A stretch of DNA of 34,385 nt from assembly GCA_903934375.1 (NCBI GenBank), contig CAIZNP010000259.1, positions 1-34,385 of the forward strand, given 5' to 3'. A model generated the notes under the pieces. That model did not search any database. It had not been told where the DNA came from and saw nothing but the letters and a program-made list of their open reading frames with translations. Position 1 is the first letter of the stretch; the number at the start of each line of letters is the position of its first letter. The DNA comes from an uncultured Synechococcaceae cyanobacterium (lineage in GTDB: Bacteria > Cyanobacteriota > Cyanobacteriia > PCC-6307 > Cyanobiaceae). The position numbers and the translations under genes are program-made. Of the stretch, positions 6,536 to 14,804 are shown piece by piece.

Positions 6536-7495
6536 ATGATGCTCGCCGCCGCTTGTCTGCCCGCCGGCATCGATGAGCAACGCCTGCTTGCGGAATTGCG
6601 CCGGCTGAGCTGGGGCGCGGCAGATATCCTGCTGGCCTATGGCCGAGGACAGCAGCCCCCCTACGGCTTCCCGCCGGCCCTGAGCGTTGAGGAAGGCGGC
6701 GAGGGCCCGGTGAGCGCAGCCGATCTGGCGGTGAACCAGTGGCTGCTCGATGGTCTGTCGGCGGCCTTTCCCGAGGCGCCCTGGACCCTGCTCAGCGAGG
6801 AGACCGCCAAGGAGCAGCTGACCCCTGGCCAGCCGCTGGCGGCCGAATGGCTGTGGATCCTCGATCCGCTCGATGGCACCAAGGATTTCCTGCAGGGCAC
6901 CGGCGAGTACGCGGTGCATCTCGCCCTGGCTCGCCAGGGCGAACCGGTGCTGGGGGTGGTTCTGCTGCCGGAGCTGGAGGAGCTCTGGTTCGGACTGCTG
7001 GCGGATGGGGCCAGCGCTGTGGATGGTCCGCAGGCTGTGGCGGCTGGCCGCGCCTGGTGCGAGGACCGGGCTGGAGACACTCGGCCCGCTCGTCTAAGCC
7101 CGCGTCGGCGGCTGGGCGAGCTGGTGCTGGTGGCCAGCCGCAACCACCGTGACCAGCGCCTTGAGCAGTTGCTGGATGCCCTGGCCCTGGGCGATACGAA
7201 GGCGATCGGCAGCGTCGGCGGCAAGGTGGCCACGATCCTGCGTGGCGAGACGGACCTCTACATCTCGCTCTCGGGCAAAAGCGCCCCGAAGGACTGGGAC
7301 ATGGCCGCTCCTGAGGCGGTGCTGCGCGCCGCCGGTGGCGCCTTCAGCCACGCCGATGGCCGTGCCCTTCGCTACAACGACGGCGACATCCGCCAGGCGG
7401 GTTGTCTGATCGCCAGCCATGGCGCAAGCCACAGCGAACTGTGCCAGCGGGCCGCGGCGGCGATGGCCGTGATTGATCCGGGTTTCGCAGTCTGA
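6536..7495 (+). CDS. cysQ: CysQ-like 3'(2'),5'-bisphosphate nucleotidase (inositol monophosphatase family)
   Basis: This protein of 319 residues (start at the first of two adjacent ATGs) shows the FIG/IMPase metal motifs: SEET near residue 87, WILDPLDGTKDFLQG at about 106-120, and KDWDMAAPEAVLRAAGG near 255. The DGTKDF variant and the order of motifs fit CysQ, which removes the 3' phosphate of PAP or PAPS formed in sulfate assimilation and sulfotransfer. Other IMPase-family substrates cannot be excluded from sequence alone. It is divergent from rsmI, and its promoter must lie within or very near the rsmI start. Confidence 0.85.
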   Translation: MMLAAACLPAGIDEQRLLAELRRLSWGAADILLAYGRGQQPPYGFPPALSVEEGGEGPVSAADLAVNQWLLDGLSAAFPEAPWTLLSEETAKEQLTPGQPLAAEWLWILDPLDGTKDFLQGTGEYAVHLALARQGEPVLGVVLLPELEELWFGLLADGASAVDGPQAVAAGRAWCEDRAGDTRPARLSPRRRLGELVLVASRNHRDQRLEQLLDALALGDTKAIGSVGGKVATILRGETDLYISLSGKSAPKDWDMAAPEAVLRAAGGAFSHADGRALRYNDGDIRQAGCLIASHGASHSELCQRAAAAMAVIDPGFAV

Positions 7496-7528
7496 CCGCC
7501 GGCGTCTGGGGGAGCTCAGGACGAGGAG

Positions 7529-7948
7529 TCAGCAAGGCTGCAGGCTGACGCCCAGTTGTGGGGCCGCGCGCTGGAGCTCTGGATCGCGTGTCGCCAGTGG
7601 CGTACCGAGGCGCATCGCCAGTTCCAGATACGCCGCGTTGTAACTGGTGAGGCCGGTCTGCTGGGCCAGCTGGATGCCGTCGTGCCAGACCACAGCGGTT
7701 GCAGCGTCATCCAGCTGCAGGTCCAGGGATGTCAGCAACTGCAGCGCTTCCACGCGCTCCGCCTGGCTGATCCGCTGGCGTCGTTCCGCGATTAGCAGCA
7801 CGTTGGCCACCTCCCAGAGAAACAGGCTGGGTACCCACACCCCACCCGGCTCCAGCTGCTCCAGAAGGAGGTCGCTCGCGGGTGTGGCCTCATCGTCGAA
7901 GCACAGGGCGCAGATCGCAGAGGAATCGACCACCAGGAGCGGGGTCAT
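7529..7948 (-). CDS. VapC-type PIN-domain toxin, active site altered
   Basis: This 139-residue PIN domain has Asp8 (VVDSSA), Glu46 (LWEVANVL) and Asp122 (LATRDPEL) in place. The third acidic position, normally Asp in a YDAAYLELA-like motif, is Asn104 here (TSYNAAYLELA). PIN toxins cleave RNA with Mg2+ held by these acids, so activity may be reduced. The ATG overlaps the antitoxin stop (ATGA), the classic antitoxin-toxin arrangement. The antitoxin frame upstream is broken, which fits a decaying or inert module. Confidence 0.88.
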   Translation of the reverse strand: MTPLLVVDSSAICALCFDDEATPASDLLLEQLEPGGVWVPSLFLWEVANVLLIAERRQRISQAERVEALQLLTSLDLQLDDAATAVVWHDGIQLAQQTGLTSYNAAYLELAMRLGTPLATRDPELQRAAPQLGVSLQPC

Positions 7949-8183
7949 CCTTTGCGACCCTCGTCGCGCAGCTCCTGCAGGCTGAGGCCGGCGAGAGTTT
8001 TGACTCGACGGAAGCGGCGAAGCAGCTCGATGGCCTGAATGCGCTCTTCAGCGGCTGGCAGTTCCACCGGGATCAGGCGCGCCACGGCGCGGCCATGGCG
8101 GGTGATTAGCAGCTGTTCCCCCGCCTCCACCTCTTCCAGCAGCCGGGATGGGTTTTCGCCTCGAACGCCCCGATCCGTCGCAT
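7945..8183 (-). pseudogene. Phd/YefM-type antitoxin, frameshifted
   Basis: From ATG 8183 (or 8210) one frame reads MRRIGAFEAKTHP, the typical Phd/YefM N-terminus. The matching continuation SRLLEEVEAGEQLLITRHG and RAVARLIPVE lies in a different frame and runs to the stop at 7945. The frame changes within about 8143-8157, where one base is missing relative to an intact gene. An isolated GTG at 8130 could still start a short C-terminal product lacking part of the DNA-binding fold. The stop overlaps the toxin ATG. It is called a pseudogene unless the base is a sequencing error. Confidence 0.75.
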
Positions 8184-8210
8184 GGTTGCTTTCAACCAGT
8201 TGTCAACCAT
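8182..8210. promoter_or_regulatory. Inverted repeats over the antitoxin start, possible operator
   Basis: On the minus strand ATGGTTG and CAACCAT form the ends of a 29-base element, with an inner GGTTG-AAAG-CAACC hairpin and a TTGACA hexamer. Nested palindromes at this place suit an autoregulatory toxin-antitoxin operator. Binding is inferred. Confidence 0.4.
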
Positions 8211-8237
8211 TTTAATGCTGGCTGCGGCCGCGCCATC

Positions 8238-8258
8238 AAAAAGGCCCCGGAAGGGGCC
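8238..8258 (-). terminator. Rho-independent terminator of pnp
   Basis: On the minus strand GGCCCC-TTCC-GGGGCC is followed directly by TTTTT. It lies 55 bases after the pnp stop. Confidence 0.88.
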
Positions 8259-8312
8259 GGTGGTGTGGGGCAATGGCCTGCACCGCGCGAGCCGGCCCCA
8301 TCTCAGCCGGGA

Positions 8313-10445
8313 TCAGGCCGGCGCCGGCTCCGCGGCCTGGGGCACGCCGCGCAGGGTGAGATTGATGCGGCCGCGGTTGTCGATCTCACGCACACGCACC
8401 GTCACGTGGTCGCCCACCTTGACCACGTCTTCCACCTTCTCCACGCGCGCTTCTGAGAGCTGCGAGATGTGGATCATCCCTTCCTTGCCGGGCAGGATCT
8501 CCACGAAGGCACCGATCGGGATCACGCGGGTCACGGCACCGCTGAACACCTCACCTTCGGACACGCGACGGGTGAGCCCTTCGATGATGCGCTGGGCCTC
8601 CTCGGCGGCGGCGCCGTCGTGGCTGGCGATCGTGACGATGCCGCCATCCTCGATGTCGATCTTGGTGTTGGTGCGCTCGGTGATGCCCTTGATCGTGCGG
8701 CCGCCGGGGCCGATCACGGTGCCGATCAGTTCGGGGTCGATGCGGAAGCTCAGCAGGCGCGGAGCGTGGGGGCTCAGCACATCACGGGGCTTGTCGATCG
8801 CCTCGAGCATCTTCTCGAGGATGTGCAGGCGGGCGGGGCGAGCCTGGTTGATCGCCTCGGCCACGGTCTTCACCTCGAGGCCGGTGATCTTCATGTCCAT
8901 CTGCAGGGCGGTGATGCCCTTTTCGGTGCCGGCCACCTTGAAGTCCATGTCGCCGAGGAAGTCCTCGATGCCCTGGATGTCGGTGAGGATGCGCACATCG
9001 GAACCTTCCTTGATCAGGCCCATGGCAGCGCCGCTCACGGGGGCCTTGAGGGGCACGCCGGCATCCATCAGCGCCAGGGTGCTGCCGCACACCGAGCCCA
9101 TCGAGGTGGAGCCGTTGGAGCTGAGGCACTCCGACACCACGCGCAGCACGTAGGGGAAGGATTCCTTGCTGGGCAGCACGGGCACCAAGGCCCGCTCGGC
9201 CAGGGCGCCGTGGCCGATCTCGCGGCGGCCTGGGCTGCGCATCGGCTTGGTCTCACCGGTGGAGTAGGGCGGGAAGTTGTAGTGGTGCAGATAGGTCTTT
9301 TCAGTGGACGGGTTGAGGTCGTCCATCTCCTGGGCATCGCTCGGGGTGCCGAGGGTGGCGCAGGAGAGCACCTGGGTCAGGCCACGCTGGAACAGACCGG
9401 AGCCGTGCACACGCTTGGGAAGCACGCCGGCGGCGGCGCTGATCGTGCGCACTTCATCGAGGTTGCGGCCGTCGACCCGCTTGCCCTCCTTGATGATCTG
9501 CTCGCGCATCAGCTTCTTGGTGAGCGCCTTGTAGCTGTTGCCCAGCAGCTTGCCGCTGCTAGCCACCGCCACCTTCACGGCATCGTCGTCCTTGAGGTTG
9601 CCGATCTTCTCGACCACCTCGGCCTTGATCGCATCGAGCTTCTCGTCGCGCTCGATCTTGGTCTGGCTGAACTGCTTGAGCACCTCACCGATGCCCTTGG
9701 CGCATTCCTGCTCGAGGAACTTGGGCAGGGTGTCGTCGTCGGCCTTGGCCTCGGGAATCACCTGCTCGATGCCGAGTTCCTTGAGCAGGGCCTGCTGAGC
9801 CTTGATCAGTTCGCACACCGCTTCGTAGCCGAAGTCGATCGCTTCGATCACATCCTGCTCGGGCAGCTGGTTGGCACCGGCTTCCACCATGATCACGCCG
9901 GCGGGGGTACCGGCCACCACCAGATCAAGGTCGGAGCGTTCGATTTCGCGATAGCTGGGGTTGAGCACGAAGTCGTCGCCCAGCAGCCCCACGCGCACCG
10001 CCGCCATCGGGCCGTGGAAGGGGATCTTGGCCAGCAGGGTGGCCAGGGAGGCGCCGGTGACGGCGAGCACATCGGGCGGCACCCGCTCATCGAGCGATAG
10101 GCAGGTGGCCACGATCTGCAGGTCGTCGCGCATCCAGCCGGGGAACAGCGGCCGCATCGGCCGGTCGATCAGGCGGGCGATCAGGGTGGCCCGCTCGGGG
10201 GGGCGGCTCTCGCGCCGCATGAAGCTGCCGGGAATGCGACCGGCGGCATAGAGCCGCTCTTCGTAATCGCAGATCAGGGGCAGGAAATCGATGCCTTCAC
10301 GACCGCCGGAGCGGGTGGCGGTGACCAGAACAGCGGTATCTCCGCACTCAACCATCACCGAGCCCCCGGCTTGGGGGGCGAACCGACCGGTGGTCAGCCG
10401 GATCTCCCGACCATCGAAGGAGATCGACTGCGTGTGACCTTGCAC
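8313..10445 (-). CDS. pnp: Polyribonucleotide nucleotidyltransferase (PNPase)
   Basis: This 710-residue protein starts at GTG. Domain order is that of PNPase: a first RNase PH domain (about 1-140; [22 protein letters not shown]), a helical linker, a second RNase PH domain (about 310-545; [22 protein letters not shown] and the [19 protein letters not shown] region), a KH domain (about 555-615; [14 protein letters not shown]) and an S1 domain (about 625-695; [21 protein letters not shown]). It degrades RNA 3'-5' by phosphorolysis. It follows rpsN on the same strand but behind a strong terminator, so it probably has its own promoter in 10446-10604. Confidence 0.98.
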   Translation of the reverse strand: MQGHTQSISFDGREIRLTTGRFAPQAGGSVMVECGDTAVLVTATRSGGREGIDFLPLICDYEERLYAAGRIPGSFMRRESRPPERATLIARLIDRPMRPLFPGWMRDDLQIVATCLSLDERVPPDVLAVTGASLATLLAKIPFHGPMAAVRVGLLGDDFVLNPSYREIERSDLDLVVAGTPAGVIMVEAGANQLPEQDVIEAIDFGYEAVCELIKAQQALLKELGIEQVIPEAKADDDTLPKFLEQECAKGIGEVLKQFSQTKIERDEKLDAIKAEVVEKIGNLKDDDAVKVAVASSGKLLGNSYKALTKKLMREQIIKEGKRVDGRNLDEVRTISAAAGVLPKRVHGSGLFQRGLTQVLSCATLGTPSDAQEMDDLNPSTEKTYLHHYNFPPYSTGETKPMRSPGRREIGHGALAERALVPVLPSKESFPYVLRVVSECLSSNGSTSMGSVCGSTLALMDAGVPLKAPVSGAAMGLIKEGSDVRILTDIQGIEDFLGDMDFKVAGTEKGITALQMDMKITGLEVKTVAEAINQARPARLHILEKMLEAIDKPRDVLSPHAPRLLSFRIDPELIGTVIGPGGRTIKGITERTNTKIDIEDGGIVTIASHDGAAAEEAQRIIEGLTRRVSEGEVFSGAVTRVIPIGAFVEILPGKEGMIHISQLSEARVEKVEDVVKVGDHVTVRVREIDNRGRINLTLRGVPQAAEPAPA

Positions 10446-10604
10446 TTGGGCTTATGTCCTTTTGTTGTCAAGAGTTATTCTCGCATTTGGCCTTCAGGGG
10501 CGGGGGGGCTGCCTGAAAAGTCTTCGGAAACAGCAGCGAACTTCCTCGCCAGCGGCAGGCGCCGGCAAGCCGTGCGCGAGACATCGGCATGACCAGCCAG
10601 GCAT
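10446..10604 (-). other. pnp leader region
   Basis: No gene is seen here. On the minus strand it contains a lone TTGACA (10471-10466) with AAGGAC just upstream of the GTG, and a 6-bp hairpin TTCAGG...CCTGAA around a C-rich loop. PNPase leaders are autoregulatory in other bacteria; nothing here proves it. Confidence 0.35.
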
Positions 10605-10630
10605 AAAAAAAAGGCGCCAGCTGGCGCCTT
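10605..10630 (-). terminator. Rho-independent terminator after rpsN
   Basis: On the minus strand a perfect palindrome AAGGCGCCAG/CTGGCGCCTT runs into a tract of eight T. It lies about 97 bases beyond the rpsN stop and separates rpsN from pnp. Confidence 0.92.
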
Positions 10631-10726
10631 GGAAGCATGTGATTCAAAGATGCCGGAAGATGCCGGCGGTGCGGGCATGAGTGGTTTTGGGCCGCTGGGC
10701 CAGGTCGGCAGGCCGACCCAAGGCCC

Positions 10727-11029
10727 TCACCAAGAGGACTTGACCACGCCGGGCAGTTCGCCCTTGTGAGCACGCTCGCGCAGCTGATTGCGGCACAAGC
10801 CGAAATCGCGGTACACGCCGCGGGGCTTGCCGGTGGCCCAGCAGCGGTTGCGCAGGCGCACCTTGGCACTGTTGCGGGGCAGGCCCTGGATCTTGCGGTG
10901 GATTTCCAGGCGCTCCATCGGGTCGGCGGCGGCATCGAAGGCAGCCATCAGGGCAGCGCGCTTGGCGGCGTAGCGCTCCACCATCTTCTGGCGCTTCACG
11001 TCGCGCGCGATCATCGACTTCTTAGCCAT
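10727..11029 (-). CDS. rpsN: Small ribosomal subunit protein uS14
   Basis: This 100-residue protein begins [20 protein letters not shown] and ends with the conserved [25 protein letters not shown] plus [12 protein letters not shown]. It is the long, zinc-free S14 form, as in cyanobacteria and plastids: the CxxC-x-CxxC knuckle of the short form is missing. It lies 51 bases after rseP in the same direction and ahead of a strong terminator. S14 binds the 3' domain of 16S rRNA in the 30S head. Confidence 0.97.
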   Translation of the reverse strand: MAKKSMIARDVKRQKMVERYAAKRAALMAAFDAAADPMERLEIHRKIQGLPRNSAKVRLRNRCWATGKPRGVYRDFGLCRNQLRERAHKGELPGVVKSSW

Positions 11030-11080
11030 GCGGCCTGGTACTCGTCATGCGGTGATGTTTGAGCCTACCGCGCCGGGTGC

Positions 11081-12169
11081 TCAGCGGCTGAGCAACTGCT
11101 GCACGGCCTGCAGCTGGGTGGTGTCCCGCACGATCAGCACCAGGCTCAGGCCCACCAGAAACACAAAGCCCGACTGCATGAAGGCCATCTGGAAGCGCTC
11201 CGGCAGGGGGCGGCCCCGCAGGCCTTCGATCAGCAGCAGCAGGAACTGGCCGCCGTCGAGCAGGGGCAGCGGCAGGGCATTGAGCACAGCCAGGTTGATC
11301 GAGATCAGCGCGGTGTAGAGGAACAGGCTGCTGCCGCCCTGGCTGGCCAGCGTGGCACCCATCTCCACGATCTTCACCGGGCCGGACACCTGTCCGGCGG
11401 TTTCGCCGAAGTGGGTGACCAGGCTCACGAAGCCCTCCACCGTGCGGCGGGTCAGGGTGGTGAAGTCGCGGTTGGCGTGCCGAAGCACTTCCAGCGGGCT
11501 GCGGGCGGGGCGGAAGGTTTCGCTGCCACTGGGTTGCAGCTGGGCGCCGATGCGGCCGACGCCCCCCAGTTCGGCGGGGGTGAGGCGCAACTCGAGCGGC
11601 TTGCCGGCCCGCTCGGCCTGCAGGCGCAGGGTCTGATCCGGGGCGCCCTTCACGCTCTGCACCAGGGCGGCCACAGCGCTCTGGCCCCCGCCGAGATCGC
11701 GGCCATCGACGGACAGGATGCGATCGCCCGCATGCAGGCCGGCGGCGGCTGCCGCCTGGCCGTCTTGCACGCCCGCCACCAGCACGCCGGGGGTGGCACT
11801 GAAGCCGGCCGGAATGCCCACGAAGGCGCCCTGGGCGAACAGCACGGCCCAGGCCAGGAGCAGGTTGGCGATCACGCCGGCGGCGATCACCAGGGCCCGC
11901 TGGACCAGGGGGCGGTTGCGCAGCAGGTCGGGGTCGCTGGCGGGGATGGGGCTGTCCTCGTCATCGTCCGGGAACGACACGAAGCCGCCGAGGGGGATAG
12001 CCCGCAGGGCGAACTGCACGCCGCGGCGCTGGCGCTGCAGCAGCACCGGCCCGAAGCCCACCGAGAAGCCGTTGACGCGGATCCCCTGCCAGGTGGCCGC
12101 GAAGAAGTGCCCCGCCTCATGCACCACGATCAGGCCCGCGAGGATCGCCAGGGCTGTGAGAACACCCAT
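11081..12169 (-). CDS. rseP: M50-family site-2 protease (RseP-like)
   Basis: With the ATG at 12169 this is a 362-residue membrane protease. The zinc motif HEAGH is at residues 17-21 inside the first span (LAGLIVVHEAGHFFAA). The GFGPVLL and FALRAIPLGGFV segments follow, then a membrane span (VIAAGVIANLLLAWAVLFA). A PDZ domain (about 160-240; AAAAGLHAGDRILSVDGRDLGG) comes next, then the second metal motif NALPLPLLDGGQ and a final span. Such proteases cut membrane-anchored regulators such as anti-sigma factors. The frame is open upstream to 12280, but that extension is Pro/Ala-rich and unlike the family. Confidence 0.93.
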   Translation of the reverse strand: MGVLTALAILAGLIVVHEAGHFFAATWQGIRVNGFSVGFGPVLLQRQRRGVQFALRAIPLGGFVSFPDDDEDSPIPASDPDLLRNRPLVQRALVIAAGVIANLLLAWAVLFAQGAFVGIPAGFSATPGVLVAGVQDGQAAAAAGLHAGDRILSVDGRDLGGGQSAVAALVQSVKGAPDQTLRLQAERAGKPLELRLTPAELGGVGRIGAQLQPSGSETFRPARSPLEVLRHANRDFTTLTRRTVEGFVSLVTHFGETAGQVSGPVKIVEMGATLASQGGSSLFLYTALISINLAVLNALPLPLLDGGQFLLLLIEGLRGRPLPERFQMAFMQSGFVFLVGLSLVLIVRDTTQLQAVQQLLSR

Positions 12170-12272
12170 GCGGGCTGCCGGAATAGTGACTCCATTGTGG
12201 TCGGCACTGAGCGGCGGTGGCGCCGCGCCGGCCATGCCCCCACAGTGGGTACAGGTTCGGCTTGAGCGGTAG

Positions 12273-13283
12273 GTGAGCACCCGGCATCATCGGTGCGGAA
12301 CCTGGCCTGGGCTGGCGCTCGCTGGCCTTGTCAGCGTGGGGGCAGCTGGCTGTGCGTTGCTGCCCTGGTTCGGACGCACGATCGAGATGCCGCTGGCCCC
12401 CTGGCCCGGCTCCGAATACTTTTATCTGGCCCATCAGAAGGGCCTGGCCGAGCAGCTCGGCTTGCGCCTGGAAACGAAGGACTTCCCGGATCCCCAGGCG
12501 ATCGTGCAGGCCTACCTTCGCGGTGACCTGCAGGTGGCGCAGCTCACCACGGTGGAGGTGGTCGACCTCTGTGCGCAGCTGCCGCAACGCTGCCCTGTGG
12601 TGGTGCTCGTGCTGGATGAATCGCGCGGGGCCGACATGGTGGCGGCGCGGCCTGGATACGCGACGATCACTCAGCTCAGTGGTGCCCGGGTGGCGGTGAC
12701 GCCCTCAACCCTTGGGCCCTATGTGCTCAGCCGAGCCCTTGAAGGTGAGGGCCTCAGCCTGGCGGATGTGACGGTGGTGCCGATGCCGCTCGGCCGGATG
12801 GCCGGAGCTCTGCAGCGGCGTGAGGTGGAGGGGGCGGTCTTCTTCCCTCCCTTCAGCGATTACAGCCTCCGGCTCGGCCTGGCGCGGCGGCTGTTCAACA
12901 GCAGCCTCATTCCCGGCGAGATCTTCGGTGTGCTGGCGGTGGACCCCCATATCGCCACCCATCACCGCAAGGAACTGGTGCTGCTGCTGCAAACCTGGCA
13001 GGCGGCTCAGGACCTGGCCGCACGGGATCCGGATCAGGCCGATGCGTTGATGGCGGCGCGGGAGGGTCTGAGCGTGTCGCGCTTCAGGGCGGCCCAGCAG
13101 GGGTTGACCTATCCGTCACTGCGGGAGCAGTTGGCGCTTCTGCAGGCGGGAGGGGTGCTGGAACACAACCTCAAGGCGGTGCAGCGTCTGCAGCAGGTGC
13201 TGGGCCTGATGAAGGGCGGCGCACCCGTGCCCCGGGTCGATGATCGGCCGTTGCGCGAGGCGTTTCGATCGGCCGCGCCATAG
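12273..13283 (+). CDS. NMT1/THI5-like substrate-binding lipoprotein
   Basis: This 336-residue protein starts at GTG and has an export signal with a lipobox-like end (SVGAAGC). The mature part resembles periplasmic binding proteins of the NMT1/THI5/SsuA type: MPLAPWPGSEYFYLAHQKGL, LAEQLGLRLETKDFPDPQ, AYLRGDLQVAQLTTVEV and SGARVAVTPSTLGPYVLSRAL. Such proteins bind thiamine precursors, sulfonates or similar molecules for ABC import. No permease or ATPase is adjacent, so substrate and partners are unknown. The gene lies 25 bases before mqo in the same direction and diverges from rseP. Confidence 0.82.
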   Translation: MSTRHHRCGTWPGLALAGLVSVGAAGCALLPWFGRTIEMPLAPWPGSEYFYLAHQKGLAEQLGLRLETKDFPDPQAIVQAYLRGDLQVAQLTTVEVVDLCAQLPQRCPVVVLVLDESRGADMVAARPGYATITQLSGARVAVTPSTLGPYVLSRALEGEGLSLADVTVVPMPLGRMAGALQRREVEGAVFFPPFSDYSLRLGLARRLFNSSLIPGEIFGVLAVDPHIATHHRKELVLLLQTWQAAQDLAARDPDQADALMAAREGLSVSRFRAAQQGLTYPSLREQLALLQAGGVLEHNLKAVQRLQQVLGLMKGGAPVPRVDDRPLREAFRSAAP

Positions 13284-13307
13284 CGTTGGCAGGCCCCGCC
13301 GCCAGCC

Positions 13308-14750
13308 ATGACGCACCGCTGTGATGCCCTGCTGGTGGGCGCCGGGATCATGGGCGCCACCCTGGCCAGCCTGCTGAAGCAGCTGGATCCGGGGCTGGAG
13401 GTGGTGGTGCTGGAACGGCTGCCGGGCCTGGCGGCCGAGAGCAGCGCGGCGATGAACAATGCCGGCACGGGCCATGCCGCCAACTGCGAGCTCAACTACA
13501 CGCCGGAGGCGGCCGATGGCTCGCTGCCGATCGGCAAGGCGCTGGCGATCAACGGCGCGTTCGAGCTGAGCCTGCAGTACTGGGGCGCCCTGGTGCAGGC
13601 GGGTGCCCTGGCGGATGCGGCGGCCTTCATCCGGCCGGTGCCGCATCTGAGCGTCGTGTGGGGTGAGCAGAACGTGGCGTTCCTGCGCCGCCGCCAGCAG
13701 GCCCTCAGCGCGGCGCCCCAGTTCGCCGACATGGCCTGGAGCACAGATCCGCAGCAGTTGCGGCAGTGGATGCCGCTGGTGATGGAGGGGCGCGCGCTGG
13801 ATCAGCCGCTGGCGGCCACGCGGGTGGCCCGCGGCACCGATGTGAACTTCGGGGCGCTCACGCAGCAGCTGCTGGGGGGGATCGATGTGCGCCGCGGCTG
13901 CGAGGTGAGCGGCCTGGTGCGTACGTCGGCTGGCTGGCGGGTCTGCAGCAGCGGTGGCGACTTCGAGGCGCCGTTCGTGTTCCTGGGAGCGGGCGGCGGC
14001 AGCCTGCCGCTGCTGCAGGCCTCGGGCATCCCGGAGGCGCGGGCCTACGGCGCTTTCCCGGTGAGCGGCCAGTGGCTGGTGTGCTGCAATCCGGCGGTGA
14101 TCGCCGCTCACGACGCCAAGGTGTACGGCAAGGCGGCGGTGGGGGCGCCGCCGATGTCGGTGCCGCATCTCGATACGCGCTGGATCGAGGGGCGGCGGGC
14201 GCTGCTGTTCGGCCCCTATGCCGGCTTCAGCACGCGCTTCCTGCGCCAGGGCTCGCTGCTGGATCTGCCGCGTTCGCTGCGGCCGTTCAACCTCCTGCCC
14301 ACGCTGCAGGTGGGGGCGGAGAATCTTGATCTGGTGCGCTATCTGGTGGGCCAGGTGGTGCAGAGCCGCCAGCAGCGGCTGGCCAGCCTGCGCCAGTTCC
14401 TGCCCCAGGCCAATGGCGACGACTGGCAGCTGGCGGTGGCCGGCCAGCGGGTGCAGATCATCAAGCAGGTGAACGGCCGCGGCTGCCTGCAGATGGGCAC
14501 CGAGCTGGTGAGCAGCGCCGATGGCTCGCTGGCGGCGCTGCTGGGCGCCTCACCCGGCGCCTCCACCGCGGTGGACACGATGCTGCAGCTGCTGCAGCGC
14601 TGCTGGCCGCAACGCCTGGCCAGCCCGGCCTGGCAGCGGCGCCTGCAGCAGCTGATCCCGGCCTGGGGGCAGGACCAGGGGGCAGATCCGGCGCGGTTGG
14701 CGGCCTGGCGGCAGGGTGTTGATGCGGTGCTGAGGTTGCATCACAGCTGA
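13308..14750 (+). CDS. mqo: Malate:quinone oxidoreductase
   Basis: This 480-residue FAD enzyme has the dinucleotide-binding loop LLVGAGIMGATLASLL at residues 9-24. Family signatures follow: MNNAGTGHAANCELNYTP, a central GKAAVGAPPMSVPHLDTR, LLFGPYAGFSTRFLRQGS, LASLRQFLPQA, AGQRVQIIK and LAALLGASPGASTA. Mqo oxidises malate to oxaloacetate and feeds electrons to the quinone pool at the membrane. It replaces or complements NAD malate dehydrogenase. Length is close to the usual 490-500. It is convergent with serS, 54 bases away. Confidence 0.96.
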   Translation: MTHRCDALLVGAGIMGATLASLLKQLDPGLEVVVLERLPGLAAESSAAMNNAGTGHAANCELNYTPEAADGSLPIGKALAINGAFELSLQYWGALVQAGALADAAAFIRPVPHLSVVWGEQNVAFLRRRQQALSAAPQFADMAWSTDPQQLRQWMPLVMEGRALDQPLAATRVARGTDVNFGALTQQLLGGIDVRRGCEVSGLVRTSAGWRVCSSGGDFEAPFVFLGAGGGSLPLLQASGIPEARAYGAFPVSGQWLVCCNPAVIAAHDAKVYGKAAVGAPPMSVPHLDTRWIEGRRALLFGPYAGFSTRFLRQGSLLDLPRSLRPFNLLPTLQVGAENLDLVRYLVGQVVQSRQQRLASLRQFLPQANGDDWQLAVAGQRVQIIKQVNGRGCLQMGTELVSSADGSLAALLGASPGASTAVDTMLQLLQRCWPQRLASPAWQRRLQQLIPAWGQDQGADPARLAAWRQGVDAVLRLHHS

Positions 14751-14804
14751 GGGTCCAGCGCATCAGCGCCGCTTGGCACCGGCGATGCAGCGCTCCTCCC
14801 AGGC

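Noticed and set aside
8469-10100. Long open frame antisense to pnp (543 codons)
   Set aside because: The protein is His/Gly/Leu-rich without motifs and lies fully opposite a clear PNPase; long antisense frames are expected in high-GC DNA.
12170-12280. Upstream extension of rseP
   Set aside because: M50 proteases start just before the HEAGH-bearing first span; the extra 37 residues are atypical.
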